A model generated the notes under the pieces. That model saw only the letters and a list, made by a program, of their open reading frames with translations. It did no database searches and was not told the DNA's origin. Shown here in pieces: positions 9,077 to 16,172 of a stretch of 64,000 nucleotides of DNA. The stretch lies in contig DATAEE010000314.1 of assembly GCA_036258175.1 (NCBI GenBank), positions 17,775 to 81,774 of the forward strand, read 5' to 3'. Position 1 is the first letter of the stretch. Every line of letters starts with the position of its first letter. The stretch comes from DATAEE01 sp036258175 (GTDB lineage: Bacteria; Acidobacteriota; Vicinamibacteria; Vicinamibacterales; 2-12-FULL-66-21). Made by a program: the position numbers and the translations under genes.

Positions 9077-10116
9077 GTTGCAGACTCCACAGAGTCGGCG
9101 GCTTGACGCCAGTCGCTTCAGTCCTGGGGTTCGTATCGATCCTCGGGCTGGTGGCGCGGGCTCAGACGACTGCAGCGAACTACGACGCCATCACGAACAG
9201 CGCCGTCCCTCGTCTGCAGATCGAATCCATCGATGCCGTGCTCCGCGGGTATCTTGCAGAGGAGCCATCGGGCGGCGGCAGCCTGGCGGAAAGCGCCTTC
9301 TCGTATGGTCCAATCGCCACGGTTTCTCGACCGGTGCCGCCGGGCCTCGCGGCCGCGCTCGTCGCTGCGAGCCAGGATGACGACGCGCGCGTACGACGCG
9401 AAGCGCTCTTCACCCTCGGCACGATCGGCGCGCCGCTGACGCCCGAGGAGGCTGCGTCGATGGCCGCCCTGCTGAAGCACGACGATCCACACACGCGGGA
9501 AGCCGCCGCCGTGGTGGCGGGTCGACTGCGGCTGAAGTCGGCAGGGGATGCGCTGATCGAGGCCATCAACGATCGCGACCCGAAGGTCAAAGCCGCGGCG
9601 ATGCGGGCGATCGGTCAGATCGGCGACGTGCGCGCGGTGCAGAGTCTGAACGACCAGCTCAACCACTACAAGCGAGGTGATCTCGCGACCGCCGCGTTCG
9701 AAGGGCTCGCCGGGATCGGCCACGGATCAAACGTTCCCGCGTTCGAAACGGCGCTCCGCGATCGGGACGACGACGTGCGCCGGCTTGCCGCAGAGGGTAT
9801 CGGGCGCAGCGGCAATGCTGCCTCCTCGAGGGCGCTCGAAGCGGCGCTCGCAAAAGAGCGGGACCGGTTTCCGCAGCTCGCGATAGCGTTCGCGCTGAGC
9901 CGGCTGGGCCAGCCGTTCCAGCACCGGCTCGTCGAAGCGCTTCGGGAGCCGCTGACTGCACCACAAGCCTTTGCATACCTCGTGGAGCTGGCGCCCCAAT
10001 CTCGCAGTACGCTCGAATCCCTTCTCCGAGATCCGGATGCGCGCCTGCGCGGGGTCGCGCAGCGGGCGCTCGATCGGATCAATGCGGAGCGGGCGGTCCC
10101 CACGCCTGTTCGCTGA
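9073..10116 (+). CDS. Secreted HEAT-repeat protein
   Basis: The 347-residue product starts with an uncharged hydrophobic segment (VASVLGFVSILGLVARAQ) that looks like a cleavable signal peptide. It is followed by at least five HEAT/PBS-lyase-type helical repeats. Examples are DDDARVRREALFTLGTIG, DDPHTREAAAVVAGRL, DRDPKVKAAAMRAIGQIG and RDDDVRRLAAEGIGRSG. Such repeats form a scaffold for protein-protein contacts. The start overlaps the uvrA stop as ATGA, and mpg begins eight bases after its stop. Translation is therefore probably coupled to the repair genes, although a secreted protein is an odd partner for them. No catalytic motif is seen. Confidence 0.85.
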   Translation: MSCRLHRVGGLTPVASVLGFVSILGLVARAQTTAANYDAITNSAVPRLQIESIDAVLRGYLAEEPSGGGSLAESAFSYGPIATVSRPVPPGLAAALVAASQDDDARVRREALFTLGTIGAPLTPEEAASMAALLKHDDPHTREAAAVVAGRLRLKSAGDALIEAINDRDPKVKAAAMRAIGQIGDVRAVQSLNDQLNHYKRGDLATAAFEGLAGIGHGSNVPAFETALRDRDDDVRRLAAEGIGRSGNAASSRALEAALAKERDRFPQLAIAFALSRLGQPFQHRLVEALREPLTAPQAFAYLVELAPQSRSTLESLLRDPDARLRGVAQRALDRINAERAVPTPVR

Positions 10117-10123
10117 ATATCCG

Positions 10124-10735
10124 ATGCCGGTTCTGTCCCGGTCGTTTTTCGATCGGCCGACGCTGCAGGTCGCGCAGGATCTCATCGGCATGGTGCTCGT
10201 CCACGAAACCCGCTCTGGCCGGGCTTCGGGCGCCATCGTCGAGGCGGAGGCGTACATCGGCGAGGCGGATCCTGCGTGCCATGCGGCGCCGGGGCCGACG
10301 CGCAGGAACGAGCCCCTCTACGGTCCGCCCGGCATCGCGTACGTCTATCTGAACTACGGACTCCACTACCTGGTGAACGCCGTGACGGAAGCCTCCGGTT
10401 CGCCCGCGGCGGTGCTGATCCGGGCACTCGAGCCGCTGGAGGGCGTCGAACTGATGCGCCGGCGCCGCGCGCGCGGCACGGCGCGGCGCGCGTCAGAGTT
10501 CGACACCGCGGAACTGTGTCGGGGGCCCGGCAATCTTACGCGCGCGCTCGGCATCACATTCCGGCAGAATCGATGGGATTTGACCGGCGGACCACTGCGG
10601 ATAGAGGATCGCGGTCTCACTCGCGGCCGGCGCCTTGGATGGACGCGGCGGATCGGCATCAGCGTCGGCGTCGAACAGGAATGGCGGGTGGTTGATCTCT
10701 CCAGCGCAGCGGTGACATATGCGCGCCTGTCATGA
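10124..10735 (+). CDS. mpg: DNA-3-methyladenine glycosylase (AAG/Mpg family)
   Basis: The 203-residue product matches the Mpg/AAG family, which excises alkylated purines in base excision repair. The opening SRSFFDRPTLQVAQDLIG is followed by the catalytic-region signature GAIVEAEAYIGEADPACHA with the active-site Glu. The DNA-binding loop GIAYVYLNYGLHYLVNAV and LCRGPGNLTRALGI follow. Length and motifs are complete. It follows the HEAT-protein gene by eight bases, and its TGA overlaps the ATG of the next gene. Confidence 0.95.
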   Translation: MPVLSRSFFDRPTLQVAQDLIGMVLVHETRSGRASGAIVEAEAYIGEADPACHAAPGPTRRNEPLYGPPGIAYVYLNYGLHYLVNAVTEASGSPAAVLIRALEPLEGVELMRRRRARGTARRASEFDTAELCRGPGNLTRALGITFRQNRWDLTGGPLRIEDRGLTRGRRLGWTRRIGISVGVEQEWRVVDLSSAAVTYARLS

Positions 10736-11823
10736 GCCCTGAGCTTCACGACCGACCCTCGAACATGTCGCGGCGGCGCGTCTGGATGTTCGTGATCCTG
10801 GCAGCCGTCAGCATCGCGCTCGGCGCGCTCTACGCCACGCTTGCAAAGCGTCGCGTACCCTCCGGCGCTTCTGGCGCGCCCGCCGCATCCACGTCAGCGC
10901 TGGCTCCGCCGCCGGCCGACCTTCAGCAGCGGCCGCACGTCGTTTTCCTGAGCGCGGCGCCGGCAACGTGGGGACGCGTACTCGTCGCGGATCCCGGGGT
11001 GCCCGCAGCGCCGCGGTACGTAACGGATCTCGTCTGCGACCGCGTGCACGTCGCCGCGGGCCACGGTGTGTGCTTGACGGTCGACGACGCCATCCTCGGC
11101 CGGTACAGAGTTGATCTCTTCGACGGCTCGTTCCGGCGGGTGCGGAGTCTGCCCCTGCCCGGCTACCCGAGCCGCGCGCGCGTTTCGCCGGACGGCCGGT
11201 ACGGCGCCTTCACGGTCTTCGTCTCCGGGCACTCGTATGCGGTCACCGGTTTCTCGACACGCACCGAGATCCTCGACCTGGCGGCCGGGGAGTCGTTCGG
11301 TGACCTCGAGACGTTCCGGATCAGCCGCGGCGGCGAGCGATTGGCCGCTCCCGATTTCAACTTCTGGGGAGTAACGTTTGTCGGCGAGTCGCCGCGGTTC
11401 TACGCGACGCTCGCGACCGGCGGGCGAACGTACTTGATCGAAGGGGACGTGACCACGCGGAGCGCCGTGGCGCTGCGCGAGAATGCCGAATGTCCGTCGG
11501 TCTCTCCGGATGGCACCCGCGTGGTGTTCAAGCGACGACTGGCGACGTTCGCCAATCTCCGCTGGCAGCTCACGGTGCTCGATCTGCGGACGCAGCAGGA
11601 AACGCCGCTCGCGGCGGAATCATCGAGCGTAGACGACCAGGCAGAATGGCTGGACGCGGAGCAGATCGTGTACGGCATCCCGGATCGATCGGGCCGTGCC
11701 GCAGACTCGCCGGACCTCTGGGTCGTCAGGGCAGATGGCACCGGCGCGCCGCAGCTTTTTCTGCCGGACGCGGCGTCGCCAGCCGTGGTACGAGGCGTTA
11801 GCCTCGTCTCCGGACGACGCTGA
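10732..11823 (+). CDS. Membrane-anchored TolB-like beta-propeller protein
   Basis: The 363-residue product has a short cytoplasmic end, one membrane helix (VWMFVILAAVSIALGALY), an Ala/Pro linker, and a periplasmic domain with WD40/TolB-like blades. Recognisable blade motifs are ARVSPDGRYGAFTVF, CPSVSPDGTRVVFKRR and DLWVVRADGTGAPQLF. Function is unknown; such propellers bind proteins or polysaccharides. The last ten residues and the TGA stop (11821-11823) are encoded inside a hairpin repeat array, so the natural C-terminus may have been changed by insertion of the repeat. The start overlaps the mpg stop. Confidence 0.75.
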   Translation: MSPELHDRPSNMSRRRVWMFVILAAVSIALGALYATLAKRRVPSGASGAPAASTSALAPPPADLQQRPHVVFLSAAPATWGRVLVADPGVPAAPRYVTDLVCDRVHVAAGHGVCLTVDDAILGRYRVDLFDGSFRRVRSLPLPGYPSRARVSPDGRYGAFTVFVSGHSYAVTGFSTRTEILDLAAGESFGDLETFRISRGGERLAAPDFNFWGVTFVGESPRFYATLATGGRTYLIEGDVTTRSAVALRENAECPSVSPDGTRVVFKRRLATFANLRWQLTVLDLRTQQETPLAAESSSVDDQAEWLDAEQIVYGIPDRSGRAADSPDLWVVRADGTGAPQLFLPDAASPAVVRGVSLVSGRR

Positions 11824-11862
11824 AGCGTGGCCCGACGACGCTGAAGCGTCGTACCACGTGGT
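11785..11862. repeat. Triple hairpin array at a gene end
   Basis: Three short inverted repeats stand in a row. The first is ACGAGGC-GTTA-GCCTCGT (11790-11807). The second is the imperfect ACGACGCT-GA-AGCGTGGC (11814-11831). The third is ACGACGCT-GA-AGCGTCGT (11835-11852). Outer GTGGTACGA/TCGTACCAC arms also pair. The array covers the last codons and the stop of the TolB-like gene and lies just before the end of the convergent htrA gene. The pairing within stems is kept while the bases differ from the copies at 16132, 49953 and 54182. Confidence 0.85.
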
Positions 11863-11870
11863 CGTACTAC

Positions 11871-13043
11871 TTACAGCGCGCGCCGGCGCCGGAACGGCGA
11901 CTCGCGCTGCACGACGCGGACCCTGATGTCGCGCCGCGTCCCCTCCTGGATGACGCCGAGCGTGATCGTGCTCCCGATCTCAGCGTCGGCGAGCAGCCGC
12001 AACAGATGTGATGCGTCGTGGACCGGCTGTCCGTTGAACGACACGATCACGTCGTCGGGTCGCAGACCGGCCTCGAGCGCGGTACCGCGGACCATGTTCA
12101 CGACGATCGCGCCGCGCGTCGTGTCGACCCCGAGCTCGCGTGCGAGAGCACTCGTGAGCGTCGCGACCTCGGTGATCCCCACCCAGCCGCGTCGGACTTC
12201 GCCGTACTGCCGCAACTGGTCCATGATCCGGCGCGCGACGTTGCTCGGAACGGCGAATCCGATGCCCTGATAGCCGCCAGACTGGCTGAAGATCGCGGTG
12301 TTGATGCCGACGAGCTCGCCGCGGCCGTTGATGAGCGCGCCCCCCGAATTCCCAGGGTTGATGGCCGCGTCGGTCTGAATGAAGTCTTCGTACCCGGCGA
12401 CGCGCCCTTCGAGACTGCGGCCGACGGCGCTGACGATCCCGAGCGTCACAGTCTGACTCAGTTGGTACGGGTTCCCAATCGCGAGGACCCACTCCGCAAT
12501 CTTCAGTTTCGAGGAATCGCCCCAGGGAATCGCCGGCAGATTCACGCCCTCGATCTTCAGCACCGCGATATCGGTCATCGGATCGACGCCGACGATCGTG
12601 GCGGGGAGCTCGCGCTTGTCGCCAAGGACGACCGTAACGTCCGCGTTCGGGCTGCCGACAACGTGCGTGTTCGTCATCACGTAGCCGTCGGCGGAGACGA
12701 TGACGCCCGATCCGAGGCTCTGCGAGCGACGCTGCCGTCCAAAGATGTCGTCGTCGCCGAAGAAATAGCGGAAGATCGGATCGTCGATCGGCGCGCGCTG
12801 CCGCGGCTGGAGCGACGAGATGTTCGTGACGCCGTTGATCGTTCGCTCCGCGACCGGTGAAAAATCGGGACCTGTGGTGCCCCGGGGCTGGGCCGCTGTC
12901 GACGCGGAGGCGGGTGCGGCTGCGTCGTTCTGAGGCGCCGGCGCGGCGGTCGCGTTCTCGTCGAGGCGCATCCGTCCCGACACGACGAGCGCCGCCGCAG
13001 CCCCGCACGCAACGAGCAGGATTGCCAGGGTCAGTTTTCGCAC
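11871..13043 (-). CDS. HtrA/DegP-type serine protease with one PDZ domain
   Basis: This periplasmic protease and chaperone degrades damaged envelope proteins. The 390-residue product has an N-terminal membrane anchor (TLAILLVACGAAAALVVSG), a disordered Ala/Pro stretch, then a trypsin-like domain with His127 (MTNTHVV), Asp158 (DPMTDIAVLK) and Ser233 (NPGNSGGALI). A single PDZ domain covers about residues 270-380 (GAIVVNMVRGTALEAGLRPDDVI). Translation starts at GTG 13043 with AGAGG six bases upstream. It lies nine bases after a small heat-shock gene on the same strand, and the pair reads as a stress operon. Confidence 0.95.
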   Translation of the reverse strand: MRKLTLAILLVACGAAAALVVSGRMRLDENATAAPAPQNDAAAPASASTAAQPRGTTGPDFSPVAERTINGVTNISSLQPRQRAPIDDPIFRYFFGDDDIFGRQRRSQSLGSGVIVSADGYVMTNTHVVGSPNADVTVVLGDKRELPATIVGVDPMTDIAVLKIEGVNLPAIPWGDSSKLKIAEWVLAIGNPYQLSQTVTLGIVSAVGRSLEGRVAGYEDFIQTDAAINPGNSGGALINGRGELVGINTAIFSQSGGYQGIGFAVPSNVARRIMDQLRQYGEVRRGWVGITEVATLTSALARELGVDTTRGAIVVNMVRGTALEAGLRPDDVIVSFNGQPVHDASHLLRLLADAEIGSTITLGVIQEGTRRDIRVRVVQRESPFRRRRAL

Positions 13044-13052
13044 CTGAAACCT

Positions 13053-13448
13053 CTATCGAACGGCGATCCGCTGCGACGCCGCCTTCGGAATGGTGATGGT
13101 CAGGACGCCATCACAGAACTCGGCGGAGATCTGCTCGACGTCGATCGGATCGGCAAACATGAACCGGCGCTCGAAGGCGCCCTGGCCGCGTTCGATCTGC
13201 AGATACGCGTGTGGCGGGACGCCCGGCTCCAACCGTCGCCCGCGAAGCAACAAACCCTCGTCGCGCGCGTCGATCTCGATGTCTCGCCGATCCATGCCCG
13301 GAAGCTCGGCGGTGACGATGTAGCGATCCGCGGTTTCGTAGACGTCGACCGGCGGCAGCCATCCGGAGCCGTGACCCTCGGTCAGCCGATCGAGCCGGTC
13401 GAGAGGATCGGACAGCGAGAGAAGGTCGCGGAGCGGATCGCGCGCCAC
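13053..13448 (-). CDS. Hsp20/alpha-crystallin small heat-shock protein
   Basis: The 131-residue protein has the alpha-crystallin domain over about residues 32-128. It begins PPVDVYETADRYIVTAELPG and continues with the RRDIEI/LLLRGRR strands and QGAFERRFMF. It ends with GVLTITIPKA, where family members usually carry the GVL/TI.lPK signature. Small heat-shock proteins hold unfolding proteins without ATP. It is the first gene of an hsp20-htrA pair and is divergent from efp; the 54-base space between them must hold both promoters. Confidence 0.93.
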   Translation of the reverse strand: MARDPLRDLLSLSDPLDRLDRLTEGHGSGWLPPVDVYETADRYIVTAELPGMDRRDIEIDARDEGLLLRGRRLEPGVPPHAYLQIERGQGAFERRFMFADPIDVEQISAEFCDGVLTITIPKAASQRIAVR

Positions 13449-13502
13449 GTTTCGAATCGTAGCACGGATGTGTTAGCATCAAGGGTTCCAAGGACGACAA
13501 AA

Positions 13503-14066
13503 ATGAGCTCAGTTCAGGCCACGCGACTCCGGAAAGGGATGCTCATCAAAATCGGCGAGGATCTCTTCCGCATCCTCGAGCTGCACCACATGACGCCCGG
13601 CAACAAGCGCGGGTTCGTCCAGGCGCGGATGCGAAACATCCGGACGACCACGCTGACCGACACCAAGTTCCGCGCGGAAGAGGACGTGGAGCGCGCGACG
13701 CTCGACGAGCGCGAGATGCAGTACCTCTACAACGACGGGGACTCGTTTCACTTCATGGACACCGGGACCTACGAACAGCTTCACATCCCGGCCGAGGCGC
13801 TCGGCGACACGGTCGGCTACCTCATCCCGGAGATGACGATCCACGTCGAATTCTACGGTCACGAAGCGGTCGGCATCGAACTGCCGCAGACCGTCGACCT
13901 CAAGGTCCTCGAGACGACTCCCGCGATCAAGGGCGCGACCGCCAGCGCTCAGCTGAAGCCGGCCAAACTCGAGACCGGCCTCGTCGTGCAGGTGCCGCCC
14001 TTCGTGAACGAGGGAGACGTGATCCGGGTCAACACCGAGAGCGGCGAATATCAGTCGCGCGTGTAA
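13503..14066 (+). CDS. efp: Translation elongation factor P
   Basis: EF-P binds between the P and E sites of the ribosome and relieves stalling at proline runs. The 187-residue product covers the KOW-like N-domain and two OB domains (YNDGDSFHFMDTGTYEQ, GHEAVGIELPQTVDLKV) and ends in VNEGDVIRVNTESGEYQSRV. AAGGA (13490-13494) sits eight bases before ATG 13503; the open frame upstream is antisense to hsp20 and is ignored. The tip loop reads MTPGNKRGF, so the residue aligned with the modified Lys34 of E. coli EF-P is Asn34, with Lys at 35. tdk follows after two bases. Confidence 0.96.
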   Translation: MSSVQATRLRKGMLIKIGEDLFRILELHHMTPGNKRGFVQARMRNIRTTTLTDTKFRAEEDVERATLDEREMQYLYNDGDSFHFMDTGTYEQLHIPAEALGDTVGYLIPEMTIHVEFYGHEAVGIELPQTVDLKVLETTPAIKGATASAQLKPAKLETGLVVQVPPFVNEGDVIRVNTESGEYQSRV

Positions 14067-14068
14067 CG

Positions 14069-14686
14069 ATGGCCAGACCACTCGAAAACCCGATGGCGTC
14101 AACCGATCACCCGGTCGTGCAGCACCCGACGGGCAAGGCTACCGGCTGGATCGAGGTCATCACCGGCAGCATGTTCAGCGGCAAGAGCGAGGAGCTGATC
14201 CGTCGCCTGCGCCGCGCGCAGATTGCCCGGCAAAAGGTGCAGATTTTCAAGCCGGCCATCGACGATCGCTACGGCGACGACCACATCACGTCGCACAGCG
14301 AAATGAAGATTGCGTCGGAGAGCCTGCAGAAATCTGCTGAACTCCTGACGCGCGTGCGGCCGGAGACAGAAGTCGTCGGGATCGACGAGGGGCAGTTCTT
14401 CGATCAGGAGCTGCCCGCGGTGTGCTCGACACTCGCCGATCAGGGCAAGCGCGTGATCGTCGCCGGCCTCGACCAGGACTATCTCGGCAAGCCGTTCGAG
14501 CCGATGCCGCAGCTCCTGGCGATCGCGGAGTACATCACGAAGACCCTCGCCATCTGCGTCGTCTGCGGCGCGCCCGCCAATCACACGCAGCGGCTCGTCG
14601 CGAGCCGGGAGCGCGTGCTCGTCGGCGCGCAGGGCGCGTACGAAGCGCGCTGCCGGCGATGTTTCGATCCGCGATTGGGACAGTAA
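14069..14686 (+). CDS. tdk: Thymidine kinase
   Basis: Phosphorylates thymidine to dTMP in pyrimidine salvage. The 205-residue protein shows the type II (TK1-like) signature. Walker A is GSMFSGKSEELIRRLRR, and EVVGIDEGQFF carries the catalytic and Mg-binding acidic residues. A lasso with a zinc site is made of CVVC and CRRC. An extra N-terminal 25 residues precede the core; ATG 14093 (MASTDHP) is an alternative start. The gene begins two bases after efp and is likely in the same transcript. Confidence 0.95.
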   Translation: MARPLENPMASTDHPVVQHPTGKATGWIEVITGSMFSGKSEELIRRLRRAQIARQKVQIFKPAIDDRYGDDHITSHSEMKIASESLQKSAELLTRVRPETEVVGIDEGQFFDQELPAVCSTLADQGKRVIVAGLDQDYLGKPFEPMPQLLAIAEYITKTLAICVVCGAPANHTQRLVASRERVLVGAQGAYEARCRRCFDPRLGQ

Positions 14687-14695
14687 AATGACCGC

Positions 14696-15271
14696 GTGGA
14701 TGCCCCGCTCTCGCGCCTGCTCATGCTCATCGGCGCGGGGTTTCTCGTGGCGAATCTGCGGCTGCTCGGACAGTTCCTCCTCTACCTGCGCCGGCGCTCG
14801 ACCGCCGTCCTGACATGGCCGACCGGGCGCCCGGCGAATGCATGGGTGTTCGTCGTGCTCGGCGCGGCCCTCGGCCTGGTCATCATCGTCAAGCTGGTCA
14901 TCCTGCGCGCGGCGGTCTTCGATCGCGCGGGCCTGCTGTCCGTGTTCGGCGAGAGCATGATGCTCGTGTACTTCGGCTACGCAGCACCCATGAGCTGGCG
15001 GATCGGACGGGGCTTCTACGAGGATGGCATCTGGGCCGACACCGGCTTCGTGCGCTACACCGACATCGGCGGGTTGAGCTGGCGGGAAGAGGATCAGATC
15101 ACGCTGGTGCTCATTTCACGCGCCAGGCAGCTCGCGCGCCGGTTGACGGTGCCGCAAACGCTTTACGGCGCCGCCCGTCGTCTGCTTCGCGATCGGATCG
15201 CGGCGCACGACATTCACTTCGCGGGCGAAAAGCTGGACCTGGGCGGGTACGACGAGAGGGAGGATGTCTGA
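14696..15271 (+). CDS. Membrane protein of unknown function
   Basis: The product of 191 residues starts at GTG 14696. It has about three hydrophobic segments (residues 7-30, 48-70 and 80-98). The soluble C-terminal half includes GFYEDGIWADTGFVRYTDIGGLSWREEDQITLVLI, which looks like the small PH-like domain (DUF5673 type) attached to bacterial membrane proteins. It follows tdk by nine bases. No catalytic residues are recognisable. Confidence 0.65.
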   Translation: MDAPLSRLLMLIGAGFLVANLRLLGQFLLYLRRRSTAVLTWPTGRPANAWVFVVLGAALGLVIIVKLVILRAAVFDRAGLLSVFGESMMLVYFGYAAPMSWRIGRGFYEDGIWADTGFVRYTDIGGLSWREEDQITLVLISRARQLARRLTVPQTLYGAARRLLRDRIAAHDIHFAGEKLDLGGYDEREDV

Positions 15272-15283
15272 TGCCTGGCCCTT

Positions 15284-15311
15284 GTGGAGTGCTGATTGTG
15301 GATGCTGAATG
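15284..15311. repeat. Short heptad-repeat array
   Basis: Four degenerate 7-base units (GTGGAGT, GCTGATT, GTGGATG, CTGAATG) lie between two convergent genes. They share the sequence style of the larger array at 29876. Confidence 0.5.
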
Positions 15312-15316
15312 GACGT

Positions 15317-15517
15317 CTACGGCATCCACTGAGCGAAATACCCGATCAACCCCGGGCCTGACGCCATCGGATCGCTGAGCCAGTCGGGCGGGGTCAGCCA
15401 GATAAACGCGAGGATCACCACGACCATCAGGTCGTACTGCCAGGTGGCCCGCTCGTAGGTCCAGAAAAGCGCGTTCCAGATAACGCGGGCCGGCACCGAG
15501 AGAAGGCGGACGCTCAT
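15317..15517 (-). CDS. Small membrane protein downstream of the phosphatidyltransferase
   Basis: The 66-residue product has one clear membrane helix (YDLMVVVILAFIWLTP) and a possible amphipathic N-terminal helix. Its ATG overlaps the TGA of the phosphatidyltransferase gene by four bases, so it is probably translated with it and may be an accessory subunit or relic. Similarity to a known family is not recognised. Confidence 0.6.
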   Translation of the reverse strand: MSVRLLSVPARVIWNALFWTYERATWQYDLMVVVILAFIWLTPPDWLSDPMASGPGLIGYFAQWMP

Positions 15518-16116
15518 GCGATCGCCTCAGGCTCGGCGGCGTTGAGCGTGCGCCAGGTGTAGAAGATCCGGTCCGCGACCGTCACGATCGACAGCACCAG
15601 AATCACCCAGAGGACGGCAGCCATCCGGTTGGTGAACGCCCCGATCATGAACAGCACGATCCGTTCGGGCCGCTCCATGAAGCCGACCTTGCATTTCGGG
15701 ATCAGGGATTCCGCGCGCGCGCGTGTGTAGCTCGTCATGATCGCAAACATCATTGCGAGCGCCGCCACCATCACGTAGCCGGTGCGGCCGAGCCGCGAGT
15801 ACAGATAGATCAGTCCAATAAACAACGAGATGTCCGAGAAGCGGTCGATGACCGAATCCCAGAAGCCGCCGAACCGGCTGACCGCCTTCAGTTCCTGCGC
15901 GACCTTGCCGTCGATGAAGTCGAAGATGTTGGCGATCATCATGATGACGCCCGCGAGCATGAAGCGCCCGACCGCGAGCGCCCACGCCGCGGCGACATTG
16001 ATGAGGACGCCGACGAACGTGAGGACGTTGGGATGGATGCGCAGCGCGACGGCGGCGTCGATGATCAGTCGCAGCGGGAACAGGAAGACCGCGCCGATGG
16101 CGCCGGTAACCGTCAT
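15514..16116 (-). CDS. CDP-alcohol phosphatidyltransferase family protein
   Basis: Members join a CDP-activated lipid to an alcohol during phospholipid synthesis. The 200-residue protein has about six membrane segments. It carries the family motif D-X2-DG-X2-A-X-(8)-G-X3-D-X3-D, seen here as FDFIDGKVAQ with GGFWDSVIDR eight residues later. The usual Arg after Ala (AR) is replaced by Gln. The acceptor (glycerol phosphate, inositol phosphate or other) cannot be read from the sequence, although the spacing favours the inositol/glycerol-phosphate class. Confidence 0.9.
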   Translation of the reverse strand: MTVTGAIGAVFLFPLRLIIDAAVALRIHPNVLTFVGVLINVAAAWALAVGRFMLAGVIMMIANIFDFIDGKVAQELKAVSRFGGFWDSVIDRFSDISLFIGLIYLYSRLGRTGYVMVAALAMMFAIMTSYTRARAESLIPKCKVGFMERPERIVLFMIGAFTNRMAAVLWVILVLSIVTVADRIFYTWRTLNAAEPEAIA

Positions 16117-16131
16117 GGAAAGGTATGTGGC

Positions 16132-16149
16132 GCGAGCCGTTAGGCTCGC
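16132..16149. repeat. Hairpin element, family of 49953
   Basis: A perfect stem GCGAGCC-GTTA-GGCTCGC is followed by CTTCGGCG. The spacer and loop match those of the other copies while the stem bases differ. It lies between the divergent phosphatidyltransferase and uvrC genes, 24 bases before the uvrC start. Confidence 0.7.
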
Positions 16150-16172
16150 CTTCGGCGCTAGGATAGTACTCG

